Shown here in pieces: positions 51,388 to 59,813 of a stretch of 64,000 nucleotides of DNA; position 1 is the stretch's first letter; each line of letters opens with the position of its first letter. Under the pieces are notes generated by a model that saw only the letters and a list, made by a program, of their open reading frames with translations, ran no database searches and was not told the origin of the DNA. The DNA comes from JBDRCC01 sp043822065 [NCBI: archaeon] (GTDB lineage Archaea > Undinarchaeota > CAZHTU01). A program made the translations under genes and the position numbers. The stretch covers positions 14,189 to 78,188 of the forward strand of contig JBDRCC010000022.1 of the NCBI GenBank assembly GCA_043822065.1. The letters are read 5' to 3'.

Positions 51388-51894
51388 ATGGCGCACATAG
51401 TTGGCTATATGGACATCCTGTCCCATTACCAGTGGGGAACGTTTGAGCCATTTTCATTTATGTCGATTTCCTCTACGGCCCAGCTTGGCGAAATAGCCAA
51501 ATTCGGAGCCATTGCGGGGGTTTTCAACCTTGTTGTCATCCAAGTCATACTCGGCTTGCTGATGACGAGGAGGGTCATAAAGCTTGGAGGCCTCTCAATG
51601 TTCATGAGCCCGCACACGCCGTTTGAGGCGCTGGTCAAGGCCCCATTGCTTGAGGAGACAGTATACCGGCTGTTGGGGATGATTGCAGTTGTAGCCTTTA
51701 CCGGCTCGCTTGGTTGGGCAATTTTGCTCACATCGGTCGCTTTCGGGCTCGGCCACCTTTACCAGGGGCCGCTTGCCGCGCTAGCTTCGGTTGTTGCGGG
51801 GGCAGTATTCGCAGTGACATTCCTCGCAGGAGGGCTTGTCGCCGCGGTTGTCGCCCACTCAGTCGTCAACCTGATAGTTTTCCTGTCTTACTGA
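51388..51894 (+). CDS. CPBP-family intramembrane protease
   Basis: Polytopic membrane protein of 168 residues with the three CPBP (CAAX/Abi) motifs: EETVYR at 89-94, FGLGH ending at His123 and HSVVN at 157-161. The Glu and His residues form the intramembrane glutamic protease centre. The family is linked to prenyl-protein processing and to bacteriocin immunity. GGTTTAAATAC about 30 nt upstream is the TATA box. The 3' end overlaps prefoldin beta by 7 nt. Confidence 0.85.
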   Translation: MAHIVGYMDILSHYQWGTFEPFSFMSISSTAQLGEIAKFGAIAGVFNLVVIQVILGLLMTRRVIKLGGLSMFMSPHTPFEALVKAPLLEETVYRLLGMIAVVAFTGSLGWAILLTSVAFGLGHLYQGPLAALASVVAGAVFAVTFLAGGLVAAVVAHSVVNLIVFLSY

Positions 51895-52235
51895 CTGCCC
51901 TTGGCTCTCAGCTTTGACTCCAGGGTTTTCTGAAGGTCGGTGAGCTTTGTCTTGAGCTGGCTCTCCTGCTTGGTAAGGGATTTCATCCTTACGTCAAGAG
52001 TTTCCTTATCAGCCTCTAAGTCAGTCTTAAGGCGGGAAAGGTCTGCCTTGACCAAAATCCTGCCAACTGCCTTGTAGACGTCAGTATCAGCCTTGGAAGT
52101 CCTGAGCTCCTCAATTGCATTTTCAGTTTCCTTAATCCGCATGTTGGTCTGGAGCTTCTGGGTAGACACCATCTGGAGCTGCTGCTGCGCAACCTGGAAG
52201 CCGCGGAGTTCGCTCTGAAGTTTTTCGTCGGACAC
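51888..52235 (-). CDS. pfdB: Prefoldin beta subunit
   Basis: Chaperone subunit with two coiled-coil helices joined by a beta hairpin (DTDVYKAVGRILVKAD near residues 51-66). Its 115 residues are typical. A GTG start overlaps the last base of the pcc1 stop and has GGAGGTGAA just upstream. It closes the exosome superoperon, its usual place in archaea. Confidence 0.94.
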   Translation of the reverse strand: MSDEKLQSELRGFQVAQQQLQMVSTQKLQTNMRIKETENAIEELRTSKADTDVYKAVGRILVKADLSRLKTDLEADKETLDVRMKSLTKQESQLKTKLTDLQKTLESKLRAKGSQ

Positions 52236-52462
52236 TATTTTTCACCTCCCGTGAATTTTGTAGACATTTGCAGGAATGACAGGTATGAGTTGACGGATGC
52301 TTTCAGGCTCGAAAGGTCCGCTGCCTCGAGAGTAACGACGAGGCGCTTTCCGTCAGATTTCACGTCCTCCTTAACCCGCTTCGAGCGCTTTACAGTGTCA
52401 GGCTTAAGGCTTTTGGCTATTAGGCTTGGGTCTGAAAGCTCGAATATTATCTTTGCCTTCAT
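52235..52462 (-). CDS. pcc1: KEOPS complex subunit Pcc1
   Basis: Small dimerisation subunit of the KEOPS complex that makes t6A in tRNA. The 75-residue protein has the compact Pcc1 pattern (IFELSDPSLIAKSLKPDT... and LEAADLSSLKASVNSYLSFLQMS). It overlaps rpo12 in ATGA and precedes pfdB, the usual superoperon position, which supports the call. Confidence 0.85.
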   Translation of the reverse strand: MKAKIIFELSDPSLIAKSLKPDTVKRSKRVKEDVKSDGKRLVVTLEAADLSSLKASVNSYLSFLQMSTKFTGGEK

Positions 52463-52593
52463 CTAGCTGAAACTTTCTTCGCAAGGGGAAGACGCTTCTT
52501 GTAAAGAACGTGGTATCCGCAGTAGGGGCACCGTATCCGCTGGCTCATGTCTATTTTTTCAAGAGCCCGCCCGCAGCCTCCGCAGTCATACAT
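52459..52593 (-). CDS. rpo12: RNA polymerase subunit Rpo12 (RpoP)
   Basis: A 44-residue zinc-binding polymerase subunit. Zinc ligands are Cys4/Cys7 and Cys22/Cys25 ([16 protein letters not shown], the most conserved stretch). It overlaps eL43 by 8 nt and pcc1 by 4 nt. Confidence 0.94.
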   Translation of the reverse strand: MYDCGGCGRALEKIDMSQRIRCPYCGYHVLYKKRLPLAKKVSAR

Positions 52594-52837
52594 TGCCCTT
52601 CACCTCAGTTATCGCGAGCTCCCTCGCAACAGTAGGAACATAAGTGCCTCCGGCAAACTTCTTGCCGCACTTTGAGCACTCCCAAATGGCAGTTGATGTC
52701 CTGCTTACGCGCTTAAAGCTGCAGAAGGGGCAGACATGCTTCTGTTTCTGGACGGCTTCAATCTCGGCTACCCTGCGCCGGACACTTGCACCGTACCTGG
52801 GGCCAAACCTGCCTGCACTTTTCACTTTTTTAGTCAT
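52586..52837 (-). CDS. rpl37ae: Ribosomal protein eL43 (L37Ae)
   Basis: Zinc-ribbon ribosomal protein of 83 residues. The ribbon is CPFC near 36-39 and CSKC near 54-57, between [14 protein letters not shown] and [14 protein letters not shown] box TTTATAAG is 21-28 nt upstream of its ATG, so the ribosomal/polymerase part of the superoperon has its own promoter after the rrp42 hairpin. Confidence 0.96.
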   Translation of the reverse strand: MTKKVKSAGRFGPRYGASVRRRVAEIEAVQKQKHVCPFCSFKRVSRTSTAIWECSKCGKKFAGGTYVPTVARELAITEVKGNV

Positions 52838-52874
52838 ATTCCTTCCCTTTGTCCTTCTGGCTTATAAAGTTTCT

Positions 52875-52898
52875 GCCGGGGCGGCAAGCCGCCCTGGC
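52875..52898 (-). terminator. GC-rich hairpin between rrp42 and eL43
   Basis: GCCGGGGCGGC and GCCGCCCTGGC form a 10-11 bp stem with a very short loop, 3 nt after the rrp42 stop. It is not followed by a T-run, so it is at most a processing or stability element. The eL43 promoter begins just beyond it. Confidence 0.4.
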
Positions 52899-52901
52899 GA
52901 G

Positions 52902-53699
52902 CTACTTTATTTTGAGGAGCTTTCTAACCTGCTTGCCCCGCTCAACGCTGTAGTCGATTGCCTTTGCAATCTCTTCCTGCGTAAAGGAGCCGGCCAGGCC
53001 CTTCTGCATTGCGCAGATTGCCCCGTCGGCCCTTGTGGTCACGGTAATCCTGCAGTCCATGCCCTGTTCCTCAGCCCTTGTGGAGTCGAGAACCAGCTTG
53101 TCACCGACTTTTATGACGGTGCATGGCACTGGGTGGTCCTTCAGAGGGAGCGGCTTTGAGTCCTCGCCAACCTCGACCTTGTCGCCGACTACCTTTGCGG
53201 ACTTGACCTTCGCGTTCATAAGCGCAGCAAGTGCTGCGATTCCAGCGGCATCAATCAGGCTTCCGTCTGAGTCTAAAACCCACAAGTCTACATAGACCAT
53301 CCAGACGTGCTTGCCGGACTCTATGACCAGCTTGCTCATGTCGATAGCCTTGGACTCGCGGATTCCGCGGTCAACCACCCTTGAGAGCTCGATTGACTCG
53401 TCGCTCGGCCTTCCGCCTTCGAACTCGGGGTCTGCCAGGGGCAGGAACTCCGAATTAACGGAAAGCGCGCCCTCGTCCGGAGTGTCCGGGTAGGGTGTGC
53501 CAAGCTCAATCTGGACGCCAGCCATAACTGTGGTCTTGCCCATCTTGACTAATGCAGAGCCGGAGGGCTTATCCAGTATAGGTGCCTGGAGTTCAATCAC
53601 CCGGAACTCATCTGCCTTTCGCCCGTCCATCCTGAGGTTGTCATTCAGCAGGCGGAGAACGTTCTCGCGCATTATTGGCGCTAATAGGTCGGTCGTCAT
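52902..53699 (-). CDS. rrp42: Exosome subunit Rrp42
   Basis: Non-catalytic RNase-PH-type subunit of the archaeal exosome ring. LRMDGRKADEFR near residues 24-35, EFLPLADPEFEGGRPSDESIELSRVVDRGIR near 80-115 and a C-terminal QEEIAKAIDYSVERG segment are typical. ATG 53699 (MTTDLLAPIM) overlaps rrp41 by 4 nt; 265 residues. Confidence 0.95.
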   Translation of the reverse strand: MTTDLLAPIMRENVLRLLNDNLRMDGRKADEFRVIELQAPILDKPSGSALVKMGKTTVMAGVQIELGTPYPDTPDEGALSVNSEFLPLADPEFEGGRPSDESIELSRVVDRGIRESKAIDMSKLVIESGKHVWMVYVDLWVLDSDGSLIDAAGIAALAALMNAKVKSAKVVGDKVEVGEDSKPLPLKDHPVPCTVIKVGDKLVLDSTRAEEQGMDCRITVTTRADGAICAMQKGLAGSFTQEEIAKAIDYSVERGKQVRKLLKIK

Positions 53700-54439
53700 T
53701 TTTGCACCTCCTCGGTTGCTATCTTTTCCTTGACGTACTTGTCCTTGAGCGCCTTGACTTGCATCTTGTAGATTGTGTCTACACCAGACCAAGCCAGGTC
53801 CATTGCTTTCCCAAACTCGTCTTTGGTCAGGTGGCCGTCAAGCTGCATCAAGGTTATTTTCCTTGACCTTGGAAGCATTGCAACTGGGAAGTCTGTCTCC
53901 CCTTCGGTGTCTTCCTTGCCTGCGACGTCGAGGACGAGCTGTCCGTCGACCTTCCCGACTGCGACCGATGTTACAAGGTCGCGCATGGGTATGCCTGCGT
54001 CTGCGAGCGCGACGGATGCGGCGTTTATTCCGGCAACCCTCGTGCTTGCGTCTGCCTGCAGAACCTCAATGGTCAGCTCAACCATCGTCTTTGGGTACTC
54101 CCTAAGGAAAAGGGCTGGTGTAAGGGCGTTGGCGGTCACCATAGATATCTCCGTGGAGCGCCTTGATGGCCCCGGCCTTATCCTCTCCTCAGTTGAGAAC
54201 GCTGCCATCCTGTACCTGCAGTTCAGAATCCCTGTCAATGGGTCCTGCTTGTGCTTGGGATGGAATTCCATCGGACCGAAAACTCCGGCTATTACCTTCG
54301 TTTTGCCCATTTCTATGTAGCAGGAGCCGTCGGCGTGGGCTAAGACTCCGGCTTCAATCTTCATTGGCCGGATTTCATTTAGCTTCCTTCCGTCGAGCCT
54401 CTTGCCGTTGGTTATTAGTGCGAGTTTCTTTTCGCTCAT
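53696..54439 (-). CDS. rrp41: Exosome subunit Rrp41 (catalytic)
   Basis: Phosphorolytic 3'-5' exoribonuclease. GKRLDGRKLNEIRPMK near residues 12-27, the arginine-rich RIRPGPSRRSTEIS near 85-98 for RNA and phosphate binding, and DIPMRD/VTSVAVGKVDGQLVLDV near 150-170 with the catalytic acidic residue are present. The length is 247 residues. It overlaps rrp4 and rrp42 by 4 nt each. Confidence 0.96.
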   Translation of the reverse strand: MSEKKLALITNGKRLDGRKLNEIRPMKIEAGVLAHADGSCYIEMGKTKVIAGVFGPMEFHPKHKQDPLTGILNCRYRMAAFSTEERIRPGPSRRSTEISMVTANALTPALFLREYPKTMVELTIEVLQADASTRVAGINAASVALADAGIPMRDLVTSVAVGKVDGQLVLDVAGKEDTEGETDFPVAMLPRSRKITLMQLDGHLTKDEFGKAMDLAWSGVDTIYKMQVKALKDKYVKEKIATEEVQK

Positions 54440-55317
54440 TTTTTCGCCTCCTTTGCCTTTGCTGGCTTTGCCTTGGAGGCAGCCGCCTTAGGCTTTACTG
54501 GCACTGGCCTCAGAACCTTCTTTTCAGCAGGCTCTTCTGGAAGGTCTTCCGCACCAGATGGTTTCGGTGGCTTGGCCATCTCAACCGGTGGGGCTTCGAC
54601 CGCCTTCTGGGCCGCCTGAACTGCCTGTACCACTGACTTCGGCACGTTCTTCTCTAGAAACGTCTTTATCCTGTCAGTGAGGCCGGATATGTGTGCCTCG
54701 CTGTCTATTTTCATTATTGCCTGGACTACGATGTTCTCAGTCTCAGGCGGCGCACGCACCCAGACGCGCCCGTTCTGCCCAACAAGTATGTCGCTGTTGG
54801 TGTATGACTTTATCATAGTCACCATGGTACCGTTCTTGCCTATCAGGCGAGGAACCTTGGTCGAGCTTATTTCGACAATCCTTCCGCCGTAGAGCTTCCT
54901 GAGGCCGCGCGACCTCATGCTGACGCCAATCTGCTTGGACTTTGTCACATTCATTACTTGGCAGAAGATGACATCTCCAACGTCGTAGTACCTCGTCAGC
55001 TCCTCGCCCTTCTCTATGAAGGAGGAAGAACCGGAGCTAAGCGGCAGTGTCGCCTCATACGGCGAATTTATGTTGACTATCCAGGACGAAAGCATTGTGT
55101 CCTGAATTATGCCAATTATATAGTCGTTCGTCTGCGGCATGTACCTGCCAGCCAGGGGGATTAGCTTCACGAAGTTTCCCCTGACTTCTATCAGACCGAG
55201 GCGGGAGGCGTATAAGCCTGGGCCGTCGCGGTATATTCCTGTTCCAGCCAGGTAATCTGACCCCTCGGCAACAATTTCGCCCGGGGTTACCAGCTGTTTG
55301 TCTTCAACTTTCAACAT
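54436..55317 (-). CDS. rrp4: Exosome cap subunit Rrp4
   Basis: RNA-binding cap of the exosome. An N-terminal domain, an S1 domain (about residues 65-135) and a KH domain (VPRLIGKNGTMVTMI near 154-168) are visible. A long low-complexity Pro/Ala/Lys tail of about 65 residues follows the KH domain and may be disordered. Its leader of roughly 50-60 nt has GGAGAAGTG as ribosome site and a palindrome over the TATA box. Confidence 0.94.
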   Translation of the reverse strand: MLKVEDKQLVTPGEIVAEGSDYLAGTGIYRDGPGLYASRLGLIEVRGNFVKLIPLAGRYMPQTNDYIIGIIQDTMLSSWIVNINSPYEATLPLSSGSSSFIEKGEELTRYYDVGDVIFCQVMNVTKSKQIGVSMRSRGLRKLYGGRIVEISSTKVPRLIGKNGTMVTMIKSYTNSDILVGQNGRVWVRAPPETENIVVQAIMKIDSEAHISGLTDRIKTFLEKNVPKSVVQAVQAAQKAVEAPPVEMAKPPKPSGAEDLPEEPAEKKVLRPVPVKPKAAASKAKPAKAKEAKK

Positions 55318-55373
55318 TTTATCACTTCTCCTTTTTGAGTGAATATCATTCTCACTGTTTTTTCTGCCGGCGC

Positions 55374-55392
55374 TTTTCCTTTTAAAGGAAAA
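55374..55392. promoter_or_regulatory. Palindrome over the rrp4 TATA box
   Basis: TTTTCCTTT and AAAGGAAAA form perfect 9-bp arms around one central T. The centre contains the minus-strand TATA-like CTTTAAAAGG. A repressor could bind here, or TBP contacts alone may explain it. Confidence 0.4.
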
Positions 55393-55423
55393 TGCCGCAT
55401 CACGTCTTTTTGAACTGTGATCG

Positions 55424-56116
55424 TTATAGCCTCTGCAGTATCTGGGACTCGAGCTCGCCCTTGCACACTGCGTTGAGCTCGCGGAAGAGGTCGTCCTGTA
55501 TCCCAGCCGGGATGGTTATCACGGCGGAATAGCTCCCGTCCGAGAGCCAGTCCTCGCGCTCCGGCTTGTGCTTCTTGACATGGGCGTATGCCTTGCCGGT
55601 GTACGCAGCCGGGATTTTTATTGCGAGCGTTATTGACTCGAACTTTATCGGGGCGAGGGGCTTCAGCTTGTTGAGTATGTCCGCGACCTGGTCCTCAACC
55701 TTCTTGAACGGGTCTATGCTGATCCTCGCCTCTTCGAACAGTATCTCTATCCTCTGCGGGGTGTAGGGCGTGTTTGCCTGCGGGTTTATCGCGTTCCGCA
55801 CTATCAGGTCTATCGCCTTTTTCCGCTTCACCTCTGACATCCGCTTCTTCTGCTCAGTGGTGAGGTGAAGCTCACCCTTCTTCAGGATGACCTTTACGAT
55901 CTCGTTGTGGTCGGTGGTCCCGAAGGCAGTTGTGAGCTTTGAAGTGGACGACTTCTCGCCCTTCCTTGCGTCGAAGAACACCTCGTCTGCCGCAAGGACA
56001 TCCTCATAGGCGCCGGTCTCCCTGAACTTCTGGGCCGCATCCGGGTCGACGAAGACCTCGAAGTGCTCGCCGTGTGAGTCTATCTTGGCTATTACTGCCT
56101 TGTCAATGGATATCAT
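55424..56116 (-). CDS. sdo1: Ribosome maturation protein SBDS
   Basis: Releases the anti-association factor from the large subunit in late ribosome assembly. The N-terminal FYSH domain (DKAVIAKIDSHGEHFEVFVDPD), the helical middle domain (RIEILFEEARISIDPFKKVEDQV) and the C-terminal ferredoxin-like domain are in the usual order over 230 residues. It overlaps psmA by 4 nt. Confidence 0.96.
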   Translation of the reverse strand: MISIDKAVIAKIDSHGEHFEVFVDPDAAQKFRETGAYEDVLAADEVFFDARKGEKSSTSKLTTAFGTTDHNEIVKVILKKGELHLTTEQKKRMSEVKRKKAIDLIVRNAINPQANTPYTPQRIEILFEEARISIDPFKKVEDQVADILNKLKPLAPIKFESITLAIKIPAAYTGKAYAHVKKHKPEREDWLSDGSYSAVITIPAGIQDDLFRELNAVCKGELESQILQRL

Positions 56117-56868
56117 TTCTTCTTCAGCTTTTCGAGAACTCTGTCAATCTCTCTCTGGACTTGTGTGTCAGAAAGAGAGATGTATCTCCTCGATTTCTTG
56201 TCTACGATTGAGATTTCTATGCTGTCAGAGTTGAACTTCTCCTCGGAGCCCTTGTAGAGCGCCTCGAGCGCGAGGTCGACTGCGTCCGCCTTCGACATGT
56301 TCGAGTCGTAGCTCTTCCGGAGTATCTCCTTTATCTTCTCGCTGTTCTCACCGATTGCCGTAGCCTTGTACTCCCAGTAGGACCCCGACGGGTCGGTCTC
56401 GTACAAGCGTGTCACACCGTCTGCGTTTACCCCTGCGAGCAGGAGCGCGACGCCGAACGGCCTCAGGCCCCCGACCTGGGTGTAAAGCTGCATATAGTCA
56501 GTGAGCTTTTTGCACATGTTCTCTGCGCTTATCGGCTCGCCATACGTGAGCCTGTGGCTCTGCGAGTCAACGCGCGCCTTGTCTACGAGCCGCCTTCCGT
56601 CTGCAACGAGCCCGGATGTTGCGGCGCCTGCGTGCTCATCAATCTGGTAAATCTTCGCCACGGAGTTTGCAATCATCAGCGGGTCGGTAATGTTCTTGTC
56701 TACCGCGAGGATTACGCCGTCCCTGTAGCTTATCCCGAGGGAGATTGTGCCCTTCTTCACGGCTTCCCGCGCGTATTCAACCTGGTACAGCCTGCCCTGC
56801 GGGCTGAAAACTGTAATAGCGCGGTCATAACCGGCCATTTGAGGTCCCATGTCTTCAAAATTTGGCAT
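56113..56868 (-). CDS. psmA: Proteasome subunit alpha
   Basis: Outer-ring, non-catalytic subunit of the 20S proteasome. The alpha signature YDRAITVFSPQGRLYQVEYAREA is at about residues 14-36, followed by KKGTISLGI. The length is 251 residues. The charged KLKKK end is usual. It lies 3 nt after pop5. The beta subunit is not in this window. Confidence 0.97.
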   Translation of the reverse strand: MPNFEDMGPQMAGYDRAITVFSPQGRLYQVEYAREAVKKGTISLGISYRDGVILAVDKNITDPLMIANSVAKIYQIDEHAGAATSGLVADGRRLVDKARVDSQSHRLTYGEPISAENMCKKLTDYMQLYTQVGGLRPFGVALLLAGVNADGVTRLYETDPSGSYWEYKATAIGENSEKIKEILRKSYDSNMSKADAVDLALEALYKGSEEKFNSDSIEISIVDKKSRRYISLSDTQVQREIDRVLEKLKKK

Positions 56869-56871
56869 TTT

Positions 56872-57210
56872 TCACCACCATTTTTTCTTCGCTTTTTTTA
56901 TAGTACCTGACACGCCCATTGAACTGAACCTTGCCGGCTTGCCGTTCACTGTTGAGGCAAGGGCAAGCAGGGCTTTTGCCTGGTCCTTTTGATCATGATT
57001 TATTTTCAGGATTCCTTTTTGCTTGTTCTCATCAAAATCTGTAAGCCAGAATCCCAGTCCGGCAAAACCTATTTCTCCTAAAGCCTTTATTCCTGTACTT
57101 GCAAGCGATTTATATACCTCCTCCTTCTTAAACGTTTCCTCGCCGGCAACTTCGAATACAACGTACCTCTGCCGCTTCTTCAGGGTCGGCGGAAGCCTCT
57201 TGACTTTCAT
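56872..57210 (-). CDS. rnp2: RNase P protein component 2 (Pop5)
   Basis: Protein subunit of archaeal RNase P for tRNA 5' processing. The RRM-like fold begins LPPTLKKRQRYVVFEV, and the ILKINHDQKDQAKALLALAS segment is typical. The length is 112 residues with a basic end. It overlaps rnp3 by 4 nt; Pop5 and Rpp30 form a heterotetramer, so the coupling makes sense. Confidence 0.93.
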   Translation of the reverse strand: MKVKRLPPTLKKRQRYVVFEVAGEETFKKEEVYKSLASTGIKALGEIGFAGLGFWLTDFDENKQKGILKINHDQKDQAKALLALASTVNGKPARFSSMGVSGTIKKAKKKWW

Positions 57211-57779
57211 CCTGAATCGCTCACCCCTTTGGCAATCCGCTTCTTCTTTCCGCGTATCTTTTTCAGGAGCTCGGCCGGATTTTTCGAAACCGCTGCGCTT
57301 GCCTCCTCCTCAGTCATCCCAAGGACTGCCAGGAGGCACTCGATGTCACGGGGGGACCGGAGCTGGTACCTGTTTTCAGGGCGGGTGCTGACGATTATCC
57401 TGTTTTTGCACCGCCTTGCAATCCGGAGAGCCTTCTCAAAGCAGCTGGCGGCCCGAACCCCAGTTTTGGAAAATATTACTGAATGCAAATCGAACTCTAC
57501 GAAGTCAGCTGACTTTCCGATTACGGTGTCGTACACGAGCCGCTCAAAATCCAGGCAGAGGACGTCCGCAGGGCAGCTCCGTGCGAGCTTTGCGTCGTGC
57601 GAAAGGTAGAGCGTGTAGTCTGCTTTGGCGCTTTTTGCCCGATCCCTCAGGACGCGCTCGTCTTTTGCATCTATCAGGGCGCCCCTGAGCCCGGAATCTG
57701 CGCCGATTACCCCGATGTCAGAATAGCCAAGCCGCTTAGCCTCATCCCTCAGGTCTGCTTTCACGTGGAAGTCAATCAT
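57207..57779 (-). CDS. rnp3: RNase P protein component 3 (Rpp30)
   Basis: TIM-barrel RNase P subunit. YSDIGVIG near residues 19-26, VEFDLHSVIFSKTGVRAAS near 91-110 and SPRDIECLLAVLGM near 140-153 are family segments. It has 190 residues, somewhat short because the barrel's N-terminal strand region is reduced. It overlaps the small membrane protein gene upstream by 4 nt. Confidence 0.9.
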   Translation of the reverse strand: MIDFHVKADLRDEAKRLGYSDIGVIGADSGLRGALIDAKDERVLRDRAKSAKADYTLYLSHDAKLARSCPADVLCLDFERLVYDTVIGKSADFVEFDLHSVIFSKTGVRAASCFEKALRIARRCKNRIIVSTRPENRYQLRSPRDIECLLAVLGMTEEEASAAVSKNPAELLKKIRGKKKRIAKGVSDSG

Positions 57780-58042
57780 ATTATTCTAGTGCTTTGGTGA
57801 GTTAAAGAGAACGCGACGACGAAAAAGAACCCGAGCATCGCCATTTGGAGGGATAGCGGCCTTGAGTTGCCGAGGGTGTTCTCCGTCGAGCAGGTGCTTA
57901 TGCCGCCTAACTTGGCGCGCACGGCTGAGAAGTAGCTCTCGCAGCAGAGCTTCTGGTCACAGCCGTCAACGAAGCCCATAATGCCCAGCCCCAGGAGTAG
58001 GAGCGAAATAAGGAGTGATGCCGTGAATGTGCTTGCGTCCAT
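57776..58042 (-). CDS. Small cysteine-containing membrane protein
   Basis: An 88-residue protein with two hydrophobic helices (about residues 5-26 and 66-84) and, between them, a loop with CDQKLCCES and STC cysteines that probably form disulfides on the outside. I do not recognise a family. It overlaps rnp3 by 4 nt and is thus inserted in the exosome/RNase P superoperon between eL15 and Rpp30. Confidence 0.6.
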   Translation of the reverse strand: MDASTFTASLLISLLLLGLGIMGFVDGCDQKLCCESYFSAVRAKLGGISTCSTENTLGNSRPLSLQMAMLGFFFVVAFSLTHQSTRII

Positions 58043-58118
58043 GTTATCTTAGAGTGTCTCCCCTATGATTCCAAAAAGCAGCAGGAGTATTTAATTATTC
58101 TCAGGAGAGCCCCAGAAG

Positions 58119-58325
58119 CTACTCGGAGTCCGACTCAGATTCGGCTTCGGAGCCAGAATCTGGCTCAGGCTTGTCCTTGCCAGGCGCTTCGCGCTTGCCC
58201 TTTAAGGGGTCTGTTTCCTCATCCTCGGGCGACTCGTCGTCCTTTTTTTCCAAGTCGAATTCCTCGGCGTAGTCGCCGTAGTCGATGTTAGACTCATCCT
58301 CTGGATAGTCTGTCTCTTGCGCCAT
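58119..58325 (-). CDS. Small acidic, probably disordered protein
   Basis: A 68-residue protein, very rich in Asp, Glu, Ser and Pro, ending in a Ser/Glu repeat (SGSEAESESDSE). There is no fold to predict. A TATA box TTTATATAG is about 25-32 nt before the ATG, so the start is well supported and leaderless. Function unknown; it also lies inside the superoperon stretch. Confidence 0.6.
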   Translation of the reverse strand: MAQETDYPEDESNIDYGDYAEEFDLEKKDDESPEDEETDPLKGKREAPGKDKPEPDSGSEAESESDSE

Positions 58326-58348
58326 GCTATCCCACTATATAGAAGGGC

Positions 58349-58357
58349 TATATAAAA
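58349..58357 (-). promoter_or_regulatory. TATA box of the small acidic protein gene
   Basis: On the minus strand TTTATATAG is 24-32 nt before the ATG at 58325. Confidence 0.5.
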
Positions 58358-58444
58358 ATTTCCATTGAGATGGGTATATGTGCGTATATGTCAGTCACCG
58401 GACAGACTTCACCGTGCCAGTATTGCCATCTAATCCGAGACGGG

Positions 58445-58996
58445 CTACTTGCCCCGGTTCTTGTTCGCGGCAAGTGAAGGCCGCATTTTCTCTGCGCCCT
58501 TGCCCTTGTTACGCAGACCGCGGGATTTCTTGCCTGCAGAGGTCAAGCCCCTGAAGACGCGGTTCTTGTGCTGCGGCTCTGCAATCCAGGCGAGGTTCTT
58601 GTCGCCTTTTATCGCAGGGTGGTCTGGGTCAATCAGGATTACCTCGAAATATGCTGACTTCCCGTCCTCAGCAAGATAATACGAGTTCAGGACCTCAAGG
58701 TTCAGGTACCTCCTCTGGACCCGCTCCTCAGCAATCCACTGGAGGGACTTCTTAGGTGAATACCGGTTTATGCCCGCGTGTGTGGGCCGTCTTCCGCCAG
58801 CAGGCCTCGGCCTTGTCCTTCCGCCGCGCTTTACCCGCGCGCGGACAATGACGAAGCCCTGCTTCGCCTTGTATCCAACGGACCTCGCCCTGTCGAGCCG
58901 TGTGGGCCTCTCGACGCGGACTATCGCGTCGGATTTCCTCCACGCGATAAGGCTTGGCTTGTCTTCAGTCAGTTTCAGGTATTTGTAGAATGACAT
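58445..58996 (-). CDS. rpl15e: Ribosomal protein eL15
   Basis: Large-subunit protein of 183 residues. [30 protein letters not shown] near the N-terminus and [27 protein letters not shown] are characteristic. The internal ATG 58996 (MSFYKYLK) is the normal eL15 start, with GGAGGATAAG just before it. It stands at the head of the superoperon. A ~80-nt leader follows a CTTTATAATG box near 59072-59081. Confidence 0.94.
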   Translation of the reverse strand: MSFYKYLKLTEDKPSLIAWRKSDAIVRVERPTRLDRARSVGYKAKQGFVIVRARVKRGGRTRPRPAGGRRPTHAGINRYSPKKSLQWIAEERVQRRYLNLEVLNSYYLAEDGKSAYFEVILIDPDHPAIKGDKNLAWIAEPQHKNRVFRGLTSAGKKSRGLRNKGKGAEKMRPSLAANKNRGK

Positions 58997-59173
58997 CTTA
59001 TCCTCCATATCCGTTCAGGGCCAAATGGCACCCACATCCTCGGACAAGTGGCAAGTATTAGGCGGCGCCCATTATAAAGTTTTTGCAGGGGCTTTGCACG
59101 CATCGAGTTGCGTGGAGATATAGACAAAATATATAAATGGTCGAATAAATGATATTCGCACAGGGGTAAAATT
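58997..59173. other. Divergent promoter region between eL15 and eL21
   Basis: 177 nt without a gene. Minus-strand CTTTATAATG (59072-59081) serves eL15, leaving a leader of roughly 50-60 nt. Plus-strand ATATATAAAT (59129-59138) serves eL21, with a short leader carrying GGGG. A small hairpin CACGCA/TGCGTG lies between them at about 59097-59114. Confidence 0.5.
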
Positions 59174-59473
59174 ATGCCAGGAAATAAGACAGCTGGACCT
59201 AGGTATAGGTCGCGAAACATAATGAAGAAGCCGGTCAGGGAAAAGGGGCTTCCGCCGATAGGGCGCTTTATGGAAAAGTATGAGGTCGGGGATAGGGTCG
59301 TTATAAAGGTGGAGCCGGCAGTTCCGGAGGGAATGCCATTTATCAAGTTCAACGGCAAGTGTGGAAAAGTAATCGAGAAGCGCGGCAGGGCGTACGTTGT
59401 AAGCTTCAAGGACAAGGACAAGCGCAAGTCCGCGATATGCACCCCGGTCCACATGAGGAGGTTCAAGGAATAA
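59174..59473 (+). CDS. rpl21e: Ribosomal protein eL21
   Basis: Large-subunit protein of 99 residues with YRSRNIMKKPVREKGLPPI, the KYEVGDRVVIKVEPAVPEGMP SH3-like core and the C-terminal VHMRRFK. It starts the conserved archaeal run eL21-Rpo4-DUF655-KsgA. Its stop shares one base with the rpo4 ATG. Confidence 0.96.
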   Translation: MPGNKTAGPRYRSRNIMKKPVREKGLPPIGRFMEKYEVGDRVVIKVEPAVPEGMPFIKFNGKCGKVIEKRGRAYVVSFKDKDKRKSAICTPVHMRRFKE

Positions 59474-59808
59474 TGGTAATGAAAATACTGAAGGAGGAGC
59501 CGGTAAGCCTTGCGGAAGTCAAGGAGCTCCTCGACGGCCAAAAGGTGAAAAAGGACGAGGAAGCGACCTACGAGCAGAAGCAGACAATCGAGTACGTAAA
59601 GGAGTTCTCCAAATTCAAGCCGGCAAAGGTAAAGACCGCAATCGAGTCGCTAATTGCCCTTGGGATTAACCGGAAGGAGGCAGTAAAGATATTGGACATT
59701 GCCCCCCAGGAGCCGAAAGAGATGAAGCTCATATTCTCGAAAGTTCATTATTCGATAAGCGAAGACACCACGAACAAAGTTTTGGAGATTGTCAGAAGCT
59801 TGGAGTGA
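59473..59808 (+). CDS. rpo4: RNA polymerase subunit Rpo4 (RpoF)
   Basis: A 111-residue stalk subunit of RNA polymerase, partner of Rpo7. ILKEEPVSLAEVKELL at the start and the HRDC-like C-terminal part (KVKTAIESLIALGINRKEAVKILDIAP) are characteristic. It overlaps the downstream DUF655 gene as GTGA or sits 5 nt before its ATG. Confidence 0.92.
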   Translation: MVMKILKEEPVSLAEVKELLDGQKVKKDEEATYEQKQTIEYVKEFSKFKPAKVKTAIESLIALGINRKEAVKILDIAPQEPKEMKLIFSKVHYSISEDTTNKVLEIVRSLE

Positions 59809-59813
59809 GTTCT

